Program-made: the position numbers and the translations under genes
The notes under the pieces: generated by a model
Seen by the model: only the letters and a program-made list of their open reading frames with translations
Database searches by the model: none
Told to the model about the DNA's origin: nothing
Part shown: positions 42,558-51,666 of the stretch, piece after piece
How the letters are laid out: each line of letters begins with the position of its first letter
How positions within the stretch are numbered: the first letter of the stretch is position 1
NCBI GenBank assembly: GCA_965226245.1
Contig: CBDDCL010000015.1
Coordinates: 4,650,001 to 4,714,000 of the forward strand
Length of the DNA: 64,000 bases
Direction: 5' to 3'
Source of the DNA: CBDCYS01 sp965226245
GTDB lineage: Bacteria; Acidobacteriota; Terriglobia; Bryobacterales; UBA6623

Positions 42558-43928
42558 TTAGCCCGTCTGAGCCCGGTCTGGTTCAGTAACTCGCAAACCC
42601 TCTAGCGCGTCGAGACCGCTCACTTGTTGCAGATGCCGGGTCACGTCGACAAACCGAAGCAGGACGGCTACCACCAAGGCATTGCAGGCGAGGGCAAAGA
42701 AAAGCGTGGAGTATCCGAGCCATTGCTGCATCGGCCCAAATAGCGCCGAGCCGCCGGCAAGGCCCAGGTTTGCGATCGCCATGTAGAGAGAAAACTGAGT
42801 GGCCGCCACCCGCTTCCAGCACAACGTCATTGCTACAGTGAAGAAGGCAATCGAGATCAGCGTGTCCAGAAGAAGGACAGCGAACACGTAAGCCTGGACC
42901 GACAGTTGAAGGTGCCAGAACATCGGCAAGACGCCCATCGCTACCGAGGCGGCGGCGAGCGACAACGAGCTGAAAGCGATGGCCTTCCTCGGCCCGAGGC
43001 GCTCCGCGAACAGCCCGCCTGCCACCATCCCGATGAGCCCGGACACAAGCCCTGCCGCCGCGGAAAGCTCGGAGTATCCGACATCGGTCCACCCGAGTTC
43101 CTGCACGGTCAGGACCGGCAACAAAGCGCTAGAAAAGCCCCTCCCAAGCAGATAGATGAAGCCAACAAGCGCCAGGGCGAGACTGCCCGGCAGGAAGAAC
43201 ACTCGCAATAGACTCGAGCCAATGTCCCGCCAACCTCCCAACTGCAAGCGTTGAGCTTCCTCGGCGGCCCGTCCCGCCGTCCAGGGCAAGAGCCGCTCTC
43301 CCGGCCGTTCCCGCGCCAGCAGCGGGATCAGCATGACGATTCCAATCAGAAGCGCGTGAGCGAACCAGGCCGCGCCCAAGCCGTAAGCGTCTATCATCCA
43401 CGCGCCACCCGCCGTTGCCCCAGCGATGCCCACCGTCTTCCCGCCCCACATGAACCCATTCGCTCGTGGCCGCTGGTCAATGGGAATGATGTCGATTGCC
43501 ATCCCATCAACGGCGACATCCTGGAAGGCGGTGAAGAAATTGAGCACGAAGCCGAGCGCTGTCAGCCAAGCCATGTGCCCGAGCGGGTCCGGGAGGATCG
43601 CGAGCGCCACGGAACTCGCTACCATGCCCGCCTGTGCGGCCAGGACCCAGGCCCGGCGGCGTCCCATCGGGAGAAAACTCCAGCGGTCCATGATGGGACC
43701 ATTGATGAGTTTGAGGCTCCACGGGAGGATCGTGATCGCTAGAAAGGAGCCGATCACGGCGGGCCTAACGCCTTGCCCCGCCATATAGGCTGGTACAGCG
43801 ACTGAAAGCAAGCCATAGGGAAGACCCTGGGCAGCGTACAGTGCCGTGAAGGCGCTGAAGCGGAGAACGAGGTGTTCGGAAAGTGAAGGGAAGGATCGTC
43901 TTGTTCTGGCGCTATGCTCAGTCGTCAT
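42558..43928 (-). CDS. AmpG-like MFS transporter
   Basis: 456 aa with 12 hydrophobic helices. The first-half signature is YAAQGLPYGLLSVAVPAYMA and KLINGPIMDRWSFLPMGRRR, the layout of AmpG/PAT-type carriers (SLC33-like). FQDVAVDGMAIDIIP is the hallmark 'Q(D)xxxDxxA' loop of that family. AmpG imports anhydromuropeptides for cell-wall recycling, but many relatives carry other solutes. It is divergent from the HigBA remnant and convergent with the xylose-isomerase-like gene. Confidence 0.85.
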   Translation of the reverse strand: MTTEHSARTRRSFPSLSEHLVLRFSAFTALYAAQGLPYGLLSVAVPAYMAGQGVRPAVIGSFLAITILPWSLKLINGPIMDRWSFLPMGRRRAWVLAAQAGMVASSVALAILPDPLGHMAWLTALGFVLNFFTAFQDVAVDGMAIDIIPIDQRPRANGFMWGGKTVGIAGATAGGAWMIDAYGLGAAWFAHALLIGIVMLIPLLARERPGERLLPWTAGRAAEEAQRLQLGGWRDIGSSLLRVFFLPGSLALALVGFIYLLGRGFSSALLPVLTVQELGWTDVGYSELSAAAGLVSGLIGMVAGGLFAERLGPRKAIAFSSLSLAAASVAMGVLPMFWHLQLSVQAYVFAVLLLDTLISIAFFTVAMTLCWKRVAATQFSLYMAIANLGLAGGSALFGPMQQWLGYSTLFFALACNALVVAVLLRFVDVTRHLQQVSGLDALEGLRVTEPDRAQTG

Positions 43929-44020
43929 CGGAACAGCCTGATGAAGTTCAAACTAGCCTCAGCTTCGTGAGCTTGTCAAAGGCTGCCCGTTCATCAATCC
44001 ATCATGTCATCAATCGTTAA

Positions 44021-44200
44021 CTCGGCGTTCTTAATGATCTGGCGGAAGATTCTCTTCCCCAAATCGCGCTTGCCGCGAATTTGAAAGGCGACCGAAAAGG
44101 TCAATACTCGATCCGAATCAACAAGCAGTGGCGCATTTGCTTCAAACGGTCCAAGGAAGCAGTGGGACCCGAAAACGTGGAAATCACCGACTATCATTAA
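44021..44200 (+). pseudogene. Truncated HigB/RelE-type toxin
   Basis: The frame reads LKGDRKGQYSIRINKQWRIC and ends VEITDYH-stop at 44198-44200. This is the conserved C-terminal half of HigB-type ribosome-dependent mRNA interferases (the GDRxGxxSIRINxQWRIxF block). The N-terminal half is lost: an in-frame stop lies just upstream (44018-44020) and no start codon is present. The toxin is therefore probably dead, while its antitoxin gene follows intact. Confidence 0.8.
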
Positions 44201-44215
44201 AGGAGGAGACAGGCC

Positions 44216-44521
44216 ATGAGCCGCACACCTATTCACCCCGGCGAGATTCTCGGCGACGAACTCGAGGCAGCCGGCCTGACCGCGCACAAGCTGGCCGAAA
44301 TCCTTCAGGTACGCTCCGATCGCCTCGATCAGATCCTCGCCGGGGAACGAAACGTGAGCGCGGACACGGCCCTGCGCTTGGCCCGCTATTTCGGCACGTC
44401 GCCCGACTTCTGGATGAATCTTCAAATCGCCTATGAGCTCGATCTTGCCCGCCGGCTGCTAGGCTCCCAAATAGAGAGCATCCCGCGGCGTCGGCACGAG
44501 CCGGTTGCTACGCGGCCTTGA
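44216..44521 (+). CDS. HigA-type antitoxin
   Basis: 101 aa with a strong AGGAGGAG site 8 bp before the ATG. The start MSRTPIHPGEILGDELEAAG and the HTH LTAHKLAEILQVRSDRLDQI followed by LARYFGTSPDFWMNLQ are typical HigA (XRE-type). It neutralises HigB and represses the operon. The partner toxin upstream is truncated, so this is an orphan antitoxin, perhaps kept as anti-addiction or by chance. Confidence 0.9.
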   Translation: MSRTPIHPGEILGDELEAAGLTAHKLAEILQVRSDRLDQILAGERNVSADTALRLARYFGTSPDFWMNLQIAYELDLARRLLGSQIESIPRRRHEPVATRP

Positions 44522-44640
44522 GCATTCGAAGCAGGCTGCACTGGCCGCACCGGCCCTTTCGTGTGTGGGCCGGATTCGGGCACACGGGACGGCGTGCCAA
44601 GGTAACTGCCGGGTGACCCGCGGAAGAGACTTCCTGCTGT

Positions 44641-45759
44641 TTATTCTTCCGGCTTTTCTTGGTCTTGCGGGGGGACCTTGCGGGCGTCGGGCTCGGTGTC
44701 GAGCTTGCTGGGTCCGGTGATTTGCTCGGCGGTGACTTCGGCGCTAGGCTCGGCGGCGCCGATGCCCGTCGATGGAGTGATGCCCGGAGGAGTCGAAGGG
44801 GTCAATGGCGTCATGGCCGGCTTGCCGACTTTGGCTGCCATTCTGACATCGGGACGGCTGCCAAACATCCCGAAGACCTTGCCGAACATGCCTTTTTCCA
44901 CCCGACTTTCGAGATTGTACTTCATGAGATTGAACATCTCGGCATCGGGCTCGGGAATCGGGCTGTTCAGGCTTGCCAGCTTGTTTTTCGCTTCGTCGAC
45001 ATAAGGGCTCAGAGGATAGTCGCGCACGAGCTTGGTGTAGGCATGCACGGAATCGCTCTCAAACTGCTGTCCCATGTGGTCATAAGTCGAACCGAGCAGC
45101 CACAGCGCTGCGTCGCTCTTGCTGAACAGCGGGTAGTGATCGGTCAGGGTCCGCAAGCGGTTGGCGCCGGCGCGGTAGCTTCCTTTCTTGGCGTAGAACG
45201 TTCCGACGCGGTATTCCGCTTCGGCGATGATTTCTTGAATTTCGCGCAGCATCTGGTCGGTGTCTTCAAGGAAGACGGTATTGGGAAACTGCATCAACAT
45301 TTGGCGGCACTCCGAATCCGCGCGCAGAGCGTGGGTGTTGTCGCGGTCGGCCTTTTGCATTTGTTCGTAGTGGATCCCGCAGATCTTCATCTGCGATTCA
45401 CTGGCCTCTTGCATCGTCGGGAAAAAAGTCATGAAGTCTTTATACTCAGCCTCGGCCTGCGCCAGGGCGTGGCTGGTTCCTTGCCGATACCAACTATCGG
45501 CGATGGCCAGCTTGGCCTTGGCGATGTATTCGCTGTCGGGATAAGTGTTGATCAGCGTTTGCAGAGTCAGGCGGGCCAGCTCGTAGCGATGTTTCTCGAT
45601 GTCGCGGATCGACTTGTCGAACAGGATCTTGTCGGGCTGTTGGGAGTTGTTGGCGATCGGATTGTCATAGGGATCACGCCCGCAGCCCGTGACGCTGATG
45701 ATGACCGCCAGGGACACGCAACCCAGGAAACTCTTCCAACCAAGGATCTTCGTCGTCAT
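44641..45759 (-). CDS. bamD: Outer-membrane assembly lipoprotein BamD
   Basis: 372 aa from ATG 45759 (MTTKILGWKSFLGCVSLAVI); the frame open to 45783 (METSEAES) is less likely. The lipobox is SVTGCGRDPYD. The TPR-like body has the BamD-typical first helices ILFDKSIRDIEKHRYELARL, TLINTYPDSEYIAKAKLAIA and DSWYRQGTSHALAQAEAEYK. A long proline-rich C-terminal tail (TPLTPSTPPGITPSTGIG) is unusual. BamD works with BamA in the periplasm to insert beta-barrel proteins. It lies next to rpe. Confidence 0.9.
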   Translation of the reverse strand: MTTKILGWKSFLGCVSLAVIISVTGCGRDPYDNPIANNSQQPDKILFDKSIRDIEKHRYELARLTLQTLINTYPDSEYIAKAKLAIADSWYRQGTSHALAQAEAEYKDFMTFFPTMQEASESQMKICGIHYEQMQKADRDNTHALRADSECRQMLMQFPNTVFLEDTDQMLREIQEIIAEAEYRVGTFYAKKGSYRAGANRLRTLTDHYPLFSKSDAALWLLGSTYDHMGQQFESDSVHAYTKLVRDYPLSPYVDEAKNKLASLNSPIPEPDAEMFNLMKYNLESRVEKGMFGKVFGMFGSRPDVRMAAKVGKPAMTPLTPSTPPGITPSTGIGAAEPSAEVTAEQITGPSKLDTEPDARKVPPQDQEKPEE

Positions 45760-45807
45760 GCTTTCGGCCTCACTTGTTTCCACGTTCTCTGACGCTTCCC
45801 CGCCCCG

Positions 45808-46482
45808 TCACGCCTTCACCAACTGTGTTTCCTCCGCCGCCCGCCGCATGGTTTCCACGGCGGCTGCCGGATCGGGTGTCCCGAAAACGCTCGAACCAGC
45901 CACCACAATATCACAGCCGGCTTGGACGATCCGCGCCAGATTGTCCAGCGTGACACCGCCGTCAATCTCGATGCGGTATTCCAGGCCGCGCTCGCGGCGG
46001 GATTGATCGAGCCGGCGGATCTTATCCAGAGTATGGGGCAGGAACTTTTGCCCGCCGAAGCCGGGATTCACGCTCATCACGAGGACAAAGTCGGCCAGCT
46101 CCAGCACGTCGTCCAGCGTATGGACCGGTGTCGCCGGATTGATGACGACGCCGGCCACGGCTCCGTGTTCGCGGATCAGGCGCAGGCTGCGGTCCAAATG
46201 CGGGCAAGCTTCCTGATGAACGGAGACCATCCCAGCGCCCGCCTCGATAAACTCCGGCACATAGCGGTCCGGCTCTTCGATCATCAGATGGCAGTCCAGG
46301 CAAAGATCGGTCGATGCACGCAACGACCGAACTACCGGCGCCCCAATCGTGATATTGGGCACGAAATGGCCGTCCATGACATCGATATGGATCATCGATG
46401 CGCCGCCGCGCTTGACAGCTTCGACCTGCTCACCCAGACGCGCGAAATTCGCCGCCAAGATCGATGGAGCGATTTCAACCAT
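45808..46482 (-). CDS. rpe: Ribulose-phosphate 3-epimerase
   Basis: A 224-aa TIM-barrel enzyme of the pentose-phosphate pathway that converts D-ribulose-5-P to D-xylulose-5-P. Signature blocks: EIAPSILAANFARLGEQVEA, MIHIDVMDGHFVPNITIGAP, VMSVNPGFGGQKFLP and RIEIDGGVTLDN, with the catalytic aspartates and metal-binding histidines. Cytosolic. Probably cotranscribed with bamD, 48 bp downstream. Confidence 0.95.
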   Translation of the reverse strand: MVEIAPSILAANFARLGEQVEAVKRGGASMIHIDVMDGHFVPNITIGAPVVRSLRASTDLCLDCHLMIEEPDRYVPEFIEAGAGMVSVHQEACPHLDRSLRLIREHGAVAGVVINPATPVHTLDDVLELADFVLVMSVNPGFGGQKFLPHTLDKIRRLDQSRRERGLEYRIEIDGGVTLDNLARIVQAGCDIVVAGSSVFGTPDPAAAVETMRRAAEETQLVKA

Positions 46483-46808
46483 TTGACAAATAAAGCCTTA
46501 GCGGGGCAAAGGAAAGGGCGGGTGCTCCCCAAACCGCTACGGCCGGGAGCCTCCGAATGGCAGCCACAAGAACTGCTTGATTCATTATAGAAACGATTGC
46601 CAAAGAATAGCGCTCCTGTGTGCGCCGGCCGAAGGCTCAGTTGCGCGAAGTTCGAACGATCCGGCAAGCGAAGAAACCATCCCCCGCAACGAGTGAGCAG
46701 ACTGCCAATACGAGCGGGGTTGCCAAAGCATGTTTGGTATCATCTACTCAGCGCTTGAAAGTGCTGTTTTCGTCTGTTTTCCAACTGCCTGTTTTCCCGG
46801 CCGGTTCC
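46483..46808. promoter_or_regulatory. Divergent promoter region for rpe and lptCA
   Basis: 326 bp between divergent genes. On the minus strand a TATAAT occurs at 46584-46589, ~100 bp before rpe, without a good -35 box at 17 bp. The plus-strand promoter for lptCA was not recognised. Confidence 0.4.
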
Positions 46809-49208
46809 ATGAAGAACATCCGATTTGTGTTGTTACTGGGTGTCGGGATCATTCTCGCGGCCGTCGTTCTGGATTTCTTGGACTCCCGCCGGACCCAAGC
46901 CAAAGTTGACGTGGGTGAGCTGGCGGCGATCCCATCCGAGCTCAGCTCGCAATCAAGCCGCTGGAGTTGGTCGCAATCCTCCGGCGACAACAGAAAGATC
47001 GAAATTTTTGCCGATTCCGTGCGGCAGACGAAAGAAACCCTCTTGCTGGAGCTGGAAGGGGTCGAGCTGAAGATCTTCGGCGAAGACGGAAAAAGTTACG
47101 ACCAGGTGCTCAGCGGCCGGGCCGAGTTCGACAGCCAAACGGAAACGTTATACAGCGAAGGGGAAGTCGTGCTAGCGCTGGGGCTGTCGCTTGATGACCC
47201 AGCGTCCACCGCCAAGCCGCTTACCCGAATCCTCAGCTCCGGCGTAACATTTGAGTCCAAAACAGGGATTTGCCGCACCGAGCGCTACACCGAGTATGAG
47301 TTCGACGGAGGCTCGGGTCACTCGGTTGGCACCTTCTACGATTCGATCCACCATTTCCTTCGGATGAAGAGCGAAGCGTACATGGAGCGGGATCCCTCCT
47401 CCCCTGGGCGTCCGCCGCTTAAGATTTCGGCTGGGGAGCTATTCTATGACGAAAACGCACACCGTATCGACCTCAAAGGCGGGGTCATCTTGCGCCAAGG
47501 GGGACGCGAAGTACAGTCCTCCGAAGCCGGCATCTACCTGGAAAACGGTGCGATCCGGCGAATTGAGGCAGTCAGCGCGCTAGGGAGCGATCAGCGACAA
47601 GACCGCGATATCCGCTTTGCGGCCCAGAGCCTGACTCTTTTCTACGACGAGCAGCGTTTCCTGGAGAGGATTTTGGCGAACGGCGCGGCCGAGCTTCGCT
47701 CCGTATCGGCAAGCTCCCGGATTGACACTCGGGGTGAGAGGATCGAGCTGTCCTATGTAACGCTCCCCGGAGCTGCCGAAAGCGTCCTGCGTGAAGCCGA
47801 CGTACGCGGACGGGCTCGCATCGAGGTCACTCCCAGCACTCGCGGCACGGGACCGGCCGAAGATATCCGGCGCGTAGCCGCCGAATGGATTCACCTAACG
47901 ATGCGGCAGGGTGGTCAAGAGATAGAGCGTTTGGAGACACTGACCCCGGGCACTTTGGAGATCATCCCGGGCGCGCCAAACCGCTGGAAACGCAGCTTGG
48001 CGGCGATGCGAATCACGGCCCGTTACGGGGCCGGCAACCGGATGGAATCTCTGCGGGCAATGGGAGATGTCGCGGCCAAGAATATTCCTCCTTCTGCCGC
48101 TGCAAGTTCGGCGGAGAGGCCGAAGGAACCCTTGTTGACGTGGAGTTCGAACTTCGAAGCTGAATTCGACACCGCAGGTGAGGTGACGCGCCTCAAGCAG
48201 TGGGAGCATTTCCGTTTCCGCCAAGGGAGCCGGAAAGGCAGTGCCGGAGAAGCGGAGTTCGATCTGGCGGCAAATCGGGTTGAGCTGAGAGGCGAAGCTC
48301 ATGTGTCGGAGCCCGCCGCAACCGTCCGCGGGCGGACGATTTTGTTGGATGACGCTAGCGGCACGCTCGAAGCTAGTGGCAATGTGAGTTCGACCCACAG
48401 CGGGGCCAAAGCAAAGACCGGGCGTAACTCGCGTGGAGATGGACCAAAGGAAAATGAAGAGGCTCGAGGCGGCCTGTTTTCCTCCGCGGAGCCCGTCTTC
48501 GCAACGGCCGATCATATGATTTCGGATCAAAAAACAGGAGTCATCGACTACCGGGGCCGCGCGCGGTTATGGCAAGGCCCGAACCGCATCGAGGCCGGGC
48601 ACATCGTCATTGAGAGGCAAGCCAAGAAGCTATCGGCGGAGCGCGGGGTCAGGAGCCTGTTCCAGACCCAAGCAAGACCACTGCCGGGGGAAGCTTCTTC
48701 GGCGCCCGAGCCTCTGAATCGAAGTTCTAAACCAGAGCCGATCGAACAGGGGCCCTCGGAAAGGCCTGTCATCGCGCTGAGCGCCGATTCGATGCACTAC
48801 GATGAGGAAACTCAAACAGCTCTCTACACCGGAAGTGCTACTCTTGTTCGTGGCGGGCTGACGGTTCACTCCGACGAGATCGAAGTTTTGATCGAGCCGG
48901 GCGGCGGGGAAGAAAGCAGTGCAGGAACGCTCAAGACCGCCTTCGCGCGCGGAAGAGTCGGCATCTTCGAGGAACTCGGCTCGACTGGAGAGCAGCGCAG
49001 GGGTTTCGGCGAAGAAGCGGAGTACGATCCGCGGCTCGAGAGGCTTGTGCTGACCGGGGCTCCGGCACGGTTGCGGTCGGGGAATGGCAGCGAAACACGG
49101 GGTGCGAGGTTGACCTACCATGTGGCCGGCGACCGCCTGCTGGTGTTGGGAAACGATGGCGAGCGCGCCTACAGCTACAAGCCGGAGCGCCGGCCCGGCA
49201 GTCCTTAG
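46809..49208 (+). CDS. LptC-LptA-type LPS-transport protein, single long chain
   Basis: 799 aa from ATG 46809 (MKNIRFVLLLGVGIILAAVV, an N-terminal anchor). The first ~200 residues look like LptC (periplasmic, KVDVGELAAIPSEL and an IEIFADSVRQ strand). The rest is a long OstA/LptA-like beta-taco with repeated strands: ELFYDENAHRIDLKGGVILR, AEFDLAANRVELRGEAHVSE and ADSMHYDEETQTALYTGSAT. Classic LptA is ~180 aa and LptC ~190 aa, so one chain covers both functions and the bridge is unusually long. It carries LPS across the periplasm to the outer membrane. It precedes lptB by 13 bp. Confidence 0.88.
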   Translation: MKNIRFVLLLGVGIILAAVVLDFLDSRRTQAKVDVGELAAIPSELSSQSSRWSWSQSSGDNRKIEIFADSVRQTKETLLLELEGVELKIFGEDGKSYDQVLSGRAEFDSQTETLYSEGEVVLALGLSLDDPASTAKPLTRILSSGVTFESKTGICRTERYTEYEFDGGSGHSVGTFYDSIHHFLRMKSEAYMERDPSSPGRPPLKISAGELFYDENAHRIDLKGGVILRQGGREVQSSEAGIYLENGAIRRIEAVSALGSDQRQDRDIRFAAQSLTLFYDEQRFLERILANGAAELRSVSASSRIDTRGERIELSYVTLPGAAESVLREADVRGRARIEVTPSTRGTGPAEDIRRVAAEWIHLTMRQGGQEIERLETLTPGTLEIIPGAPNRWKRSLAAMRITARYGAGNRMESLRAMGDVAAKNIPPSAAASSAERPKEPLLTWSSNFEAEFDTAGEVTRLKQWEHFRFRQGSRKGSAGEAEFDLAANRVELRGEAHVSEPAATVRGRTILLDDASGTLEASGNVSSTHSGAKAKTGRNSRGDGPKENEEARGGLFSSAEPVFATADHMISDQKTGVIDYRGRARLWQGPNRIEAGHIVIERQAKKLSAERGVRSLFQTQARPLPGEASSAPEPLNRSSKPEPIEQGPSERPVIALSADSMHYDEETQTALYTGSATLVRGGLTVHSDEIEVLIEPGGGEESSAGTLKTAFARGRVGIFEELGSTGEQRRGFGEEAEYDPRLERLVLTGAPARLRSGNGSETRGARLTYHVAGDRLLVLGNDGERAYSYKPERRPGSP

Positions 49209-49221
49209 GTCGTAAGTGCTC

Positions 49222-49956
49222 ATGGCCGCCCTTCGTACCGAAAACCTCTGCAAAAGCTACCGTGGCCGGCAAGTCGTGCGGCGGGTTTCGCTATCGCTCG
49301 ATCCCGGCGAAGTGGTGGGTCTGCTGGGTCCCAATGGCGCCGGCAAGACAACTTCGTTTCAGATGATCGTAGGGCTGATCAACCCGGATTCGGGGAGCGT
49401 GATGTTCGGGGATCAAGACATCACCGCAACCCCGATGTACCAAAGAGCGCGCCTGGGAATCAGCTATCTCCCTCAGGAGGCGTCGGTCTTCCGCAAGCTC
49501 ACGGTCGAGCAGAACCTGCTCGCGATTCTCGAGACCTTGGGAATCTCCAGACAAGACCGGCAGGAAAGGCTGGACCTCTTGATTGCAAAGCTTGGCCTGG
49601 AGACGGTTCGCCGGAGCCGCGGCTATCAGCTCTCCGGCGGTGAGCGGCGGCGGGTTGAGATTGCGCGGGCGCTGGTCATCTCACCCAGTTTCCTGCTGCT
49701 GGACGAGCCTTTCTCGGGCATTGACCCCAAGCAGGTCCTCGAACTGCAGCGGATCATCTTCGAACTCAAAGAGGCTGGAATCGGCATCCTGGTGACAGAC
49801 CACAACGTGCGGGAAACGTTGAGTGTGACCGACCGCGCCTACATCATCCACAACGGCGAAGTCTTCCGCTCAGGTCCGCCTGAAGAGCTGGAGTCGGACC
49901 CGGAGGTTCGCCGGGTTTATCTGGGAGAGTCCTTCAGTTTCGTTAGCCGCGGCTGA
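49222..49956 (+). CDS. lptB: LPS-export ABC transporter ATP-binding protein LptB
   Basis: 244 aa from ATG 49222; the GTG at 49216 is less likely. Walker A is GLLGPNGAGKTTSFQM, the signature is SGGERRRVEIARAL, Walker B is FLLLDEPFSGIDPKQ, and the H-loop is LVTDHNVRETL. Drives LPS extraction from the inner membrane together with LptFG. It lies next to lptCA. In most Gram-negatives rpoN follows at once; here ~2.2 kb of decayed toxin-antitoxin sequence and IS1595 copy 4 intervene. Confidence 0.95.
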   Translation: MAALRTENLCKSYRGRQVVRRVSLSLDPGEVVGLLGPNGAGKTTSFQMIVGLINPDSGSVMFGDQDITATPMYQRARLGISYLPQEASVFRKLTVEQNLLAILETLGISRQDRQERLDLLIAKLGLETVRRSRGYQLSGGERRRVEIARALVISPSFLLLDEPFSGIDPKQVLELQRIIFELKEAGIGILVTDHNVRETLSVTDRAYIIHNGEVFRSGPPEELESDPEVRRVYLGESFSFVSRG

Positions 49957-50317
49957 AGGCGAGAAGGGCCTACTTTTGTTTTGTTCCTTGAGAGGGCTGT
50001 CGGGTGAGCGGGTGACTTACTGTAAGGGCCCTCGTGTGGCCGCCAGGATTACTGGCAGTCAGGCCGTCGTTCTGGTCTAGAGAAACCCAGATCCGTGACG
50101 TTCACGCAAAGATGTCAGCAATTGTGCTGCGAAGATCAGTCAGGGTCTGGGCGTCAAGACTGCCGTATTTTTTGAGGATAAGTCTTTTGTCAAGTGTAAA
50201 GACAACTGGCTTTATTACCGGCTTCTTGGGGAGGCCGCTAGCCTGCCAGTCAGCAATTGCGACAACGCCGAATCGCCGCGATTGGCTGAGCTTGCTCGTG
50301 ATCGCCATTAAGATTAG

Positions 50318-51344
50318 ATGGGGTATTTAGTTGACTCCAGTAGCCACTACATCTTGGGGGTGGGGGTGCCGGCCCTGGTGGCCTCGACCATTGTCTTATA
50401 GGGAGCAGGGTCGGCGGCGACCGCCTGCTGGAGGAGGCGATAGCAAAGTTTGCCGCGCGACCGTGAGGTCCGCCGGTTGAAGCGGAACGTGAACTCGTCC
50501 AGGTAGTAGTCCAAATACTCGTGACTGACAGCCCCCTGGTGGGTCCCCAACAGCCAGCGCTTTAGCAGAGAGGCGACACGATGGACTCTCGGCAGCAGCT
50601 TACTCGCCGATTGCCGCTTCCCGCGCAGCACGGTGACTTCATGGCGGTATCCTTTGTTCTCCAATCCCGCATAGCCTTCCCAGCCGTCGGTGTGCACGAG
50701 GCTGCCAGGTTGGATAGCTTCTTCGACAAAGGCTTCCAAGCTCGCCGCTGAGGCATCCGCGATCCGACGGAGCCGGATGCGACCCATACCGCGCCCATCC
50801 TCCTCGGCAGCAACCGCAACTAACGCTTTGCCAACCATTTCGCGACCTCGGACGCCCTCTTCGACTCCGCCCACATACGTTTCGTCCACCTCCACCCGGC
50901 CGACCAGCCGATTGCGACCGGGGCGCACCATGGCGCGGCGGAACTTGTGCAGCCAGGTCCAGGCGGTTACATAGCTACCCAAACCCAAGACCCGCTGCAA
51001 CTCCAGCGCGCTGGCCCCGCCTTTTTGCGTTGTCACCCACCAAGCCGCCCGGAACCACAACGTCAAGGGCTTGCGGGTGTCCTGGAAAATCGTGCCCGCC
51101 GTCACCGAGGCCTGGTAACCGCAGTCGGCGCAGAGCAGCAGATTGCGTTTGCTGGCCCATGAGGACTGGATCCCACAGCGCGGGCACACGAACCCCTCCG
51201 GCCAGCGCAGCTTCAGCAGGTACTCCCGGCACGCCTCCTCGGTCGAGAATCGAGCTTCCAACTCGACGAGGTTTCGGGGGTAGTCCTCCTTCATGCCCCC
51301 AACCACAACATATTGTGGCTACTGGAGTCAACTAAATACCCCAT
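50318..51344 (-). mobile_element. IS1595-family element, copy 4 (1027 bp)
   Basis: Same termini. The target duplication is TAAGATTA at 50309-50316 and 51345-51352, with one extra G (50317) at the left junction. It splits the toxin gene. Confidence 0.93.
50347..51294 (-). CDS. IS1595-family transposase, copy 4
   Basis: 315 aa, one residue different from the other copies: RGKLCYRLL in place of RGKLFYRLL (TTC to TGC). The rest, with zinc ribbon and DDE-type blocks, is unchanged. Start taken at ATG 51294. Confidence 0.95.
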   Translation of the reverse strand: MKEDYPRNLVELEARFSTEEACREYLLKLRWPEGFVCPRCGIQSSWASKRNLLLCADCGYQASVTAGTIFQDTRKPLTLWFRAAWWVTTQKGGASALELQRVLGLGSYVTAWTWLHKFRRAMVRPGRNRLVGRVEVDETYVGGVEEGVRGREMVGKALVAVAAEEDGRGMGRIRLRRIADASAASLEAFVEEAIQPGSLVHTDGWEGYAGLENKGYRHEVTVLRGKRQSASKLLPRVHRVASLLKRWLLGTHQGAVSHEYLDYYLDEFTFRFNRRTSRSRGKLCYRLLQQAVAADPAPYKTMVEATRAGTPTPKM

Positions 51345-51462
51345 TAAGATTAATCTACTCTCCCCTGATGAAATCTGTTGGAACTAACAACGGCAGCCGG
51401 CCGCCGCTTCGCTGCCGACAGGTCGCTAAACGGAAAAGAGGACTAGAACTATGTCCCCAAAC

Positions 51463-51666
51463 CTATATCTCGTCGTAGATGGCATCCTCGGGATTATCCC
51501 AGACTTTTCTCAAGGCTGACTCTGATAGTATTGCTGCGGCCCTTGCGAGTCTGAGATCCTCGCGAACTTCATGCAGTTCATCAAGTTCCCGACTTGAGGT
51601 CCGCGATCTCATCGAGTAAATCTCCGTAGGTTCTGTTGTTCGTATGTACTTCTGTCTCGGTAGCAA
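51463..51666 (-). CDS. Antitoxin-like protein of the PemK/MazF locus
   Basis: 67 aa; the C-terminal part ELHEVREDLRLARAAAILSE then SALRKVWDNPEDAIYDEI is typical of small antitoxins with a toxin-binding acidic tail. The N-terminus may belong to another frame: 51581-51775 ends TNNRTYGDLLDEIADLKSGT and could be the true start, joined by a frameshift near 51590. Coding status is uncertain. It directly precedes the decayed toxin gene. Confidence 0.6.
   Translation of the reverse strand: MLPRQKYIRTTEPTEIYSMRSRTSSRELDELHEVREDLRLARAAAILSESALRKVWDNPEDAIYDEI

Larger units (their letters stand above)
50102..51465 (-). pseudogene. Decayed PemK/MazF-type toxin gene with IS1595 inserted
   Basis: Upstream of the IS (51465 down to 51345) the frame gives GDIVLVLF, then, one frame over, FPFSDLSAAKRRPAAVVSSN, the N-terminus of MazF/PemK toxins. 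Beyond the IS, 50308-50102 reads MAITSKLSQSRRFGVVAIAD and SGLPKKPVIKPVVFTLDKRL, the C-terminal half. One frame change precedes the IS and another occurs at the junction, so the gene decayed by more than the insertion. The toxin would have been an endoribonuclease. The antitoxin-like gene at 51463 adjoins it. Confidence 0.8.

Noticed and set aside
44659..45792. 377-aa plus-strand frame over bamD
   Set aside because: BamD is well supported on the minus strand with lipobox and TPR; the plus frame is a shadow.
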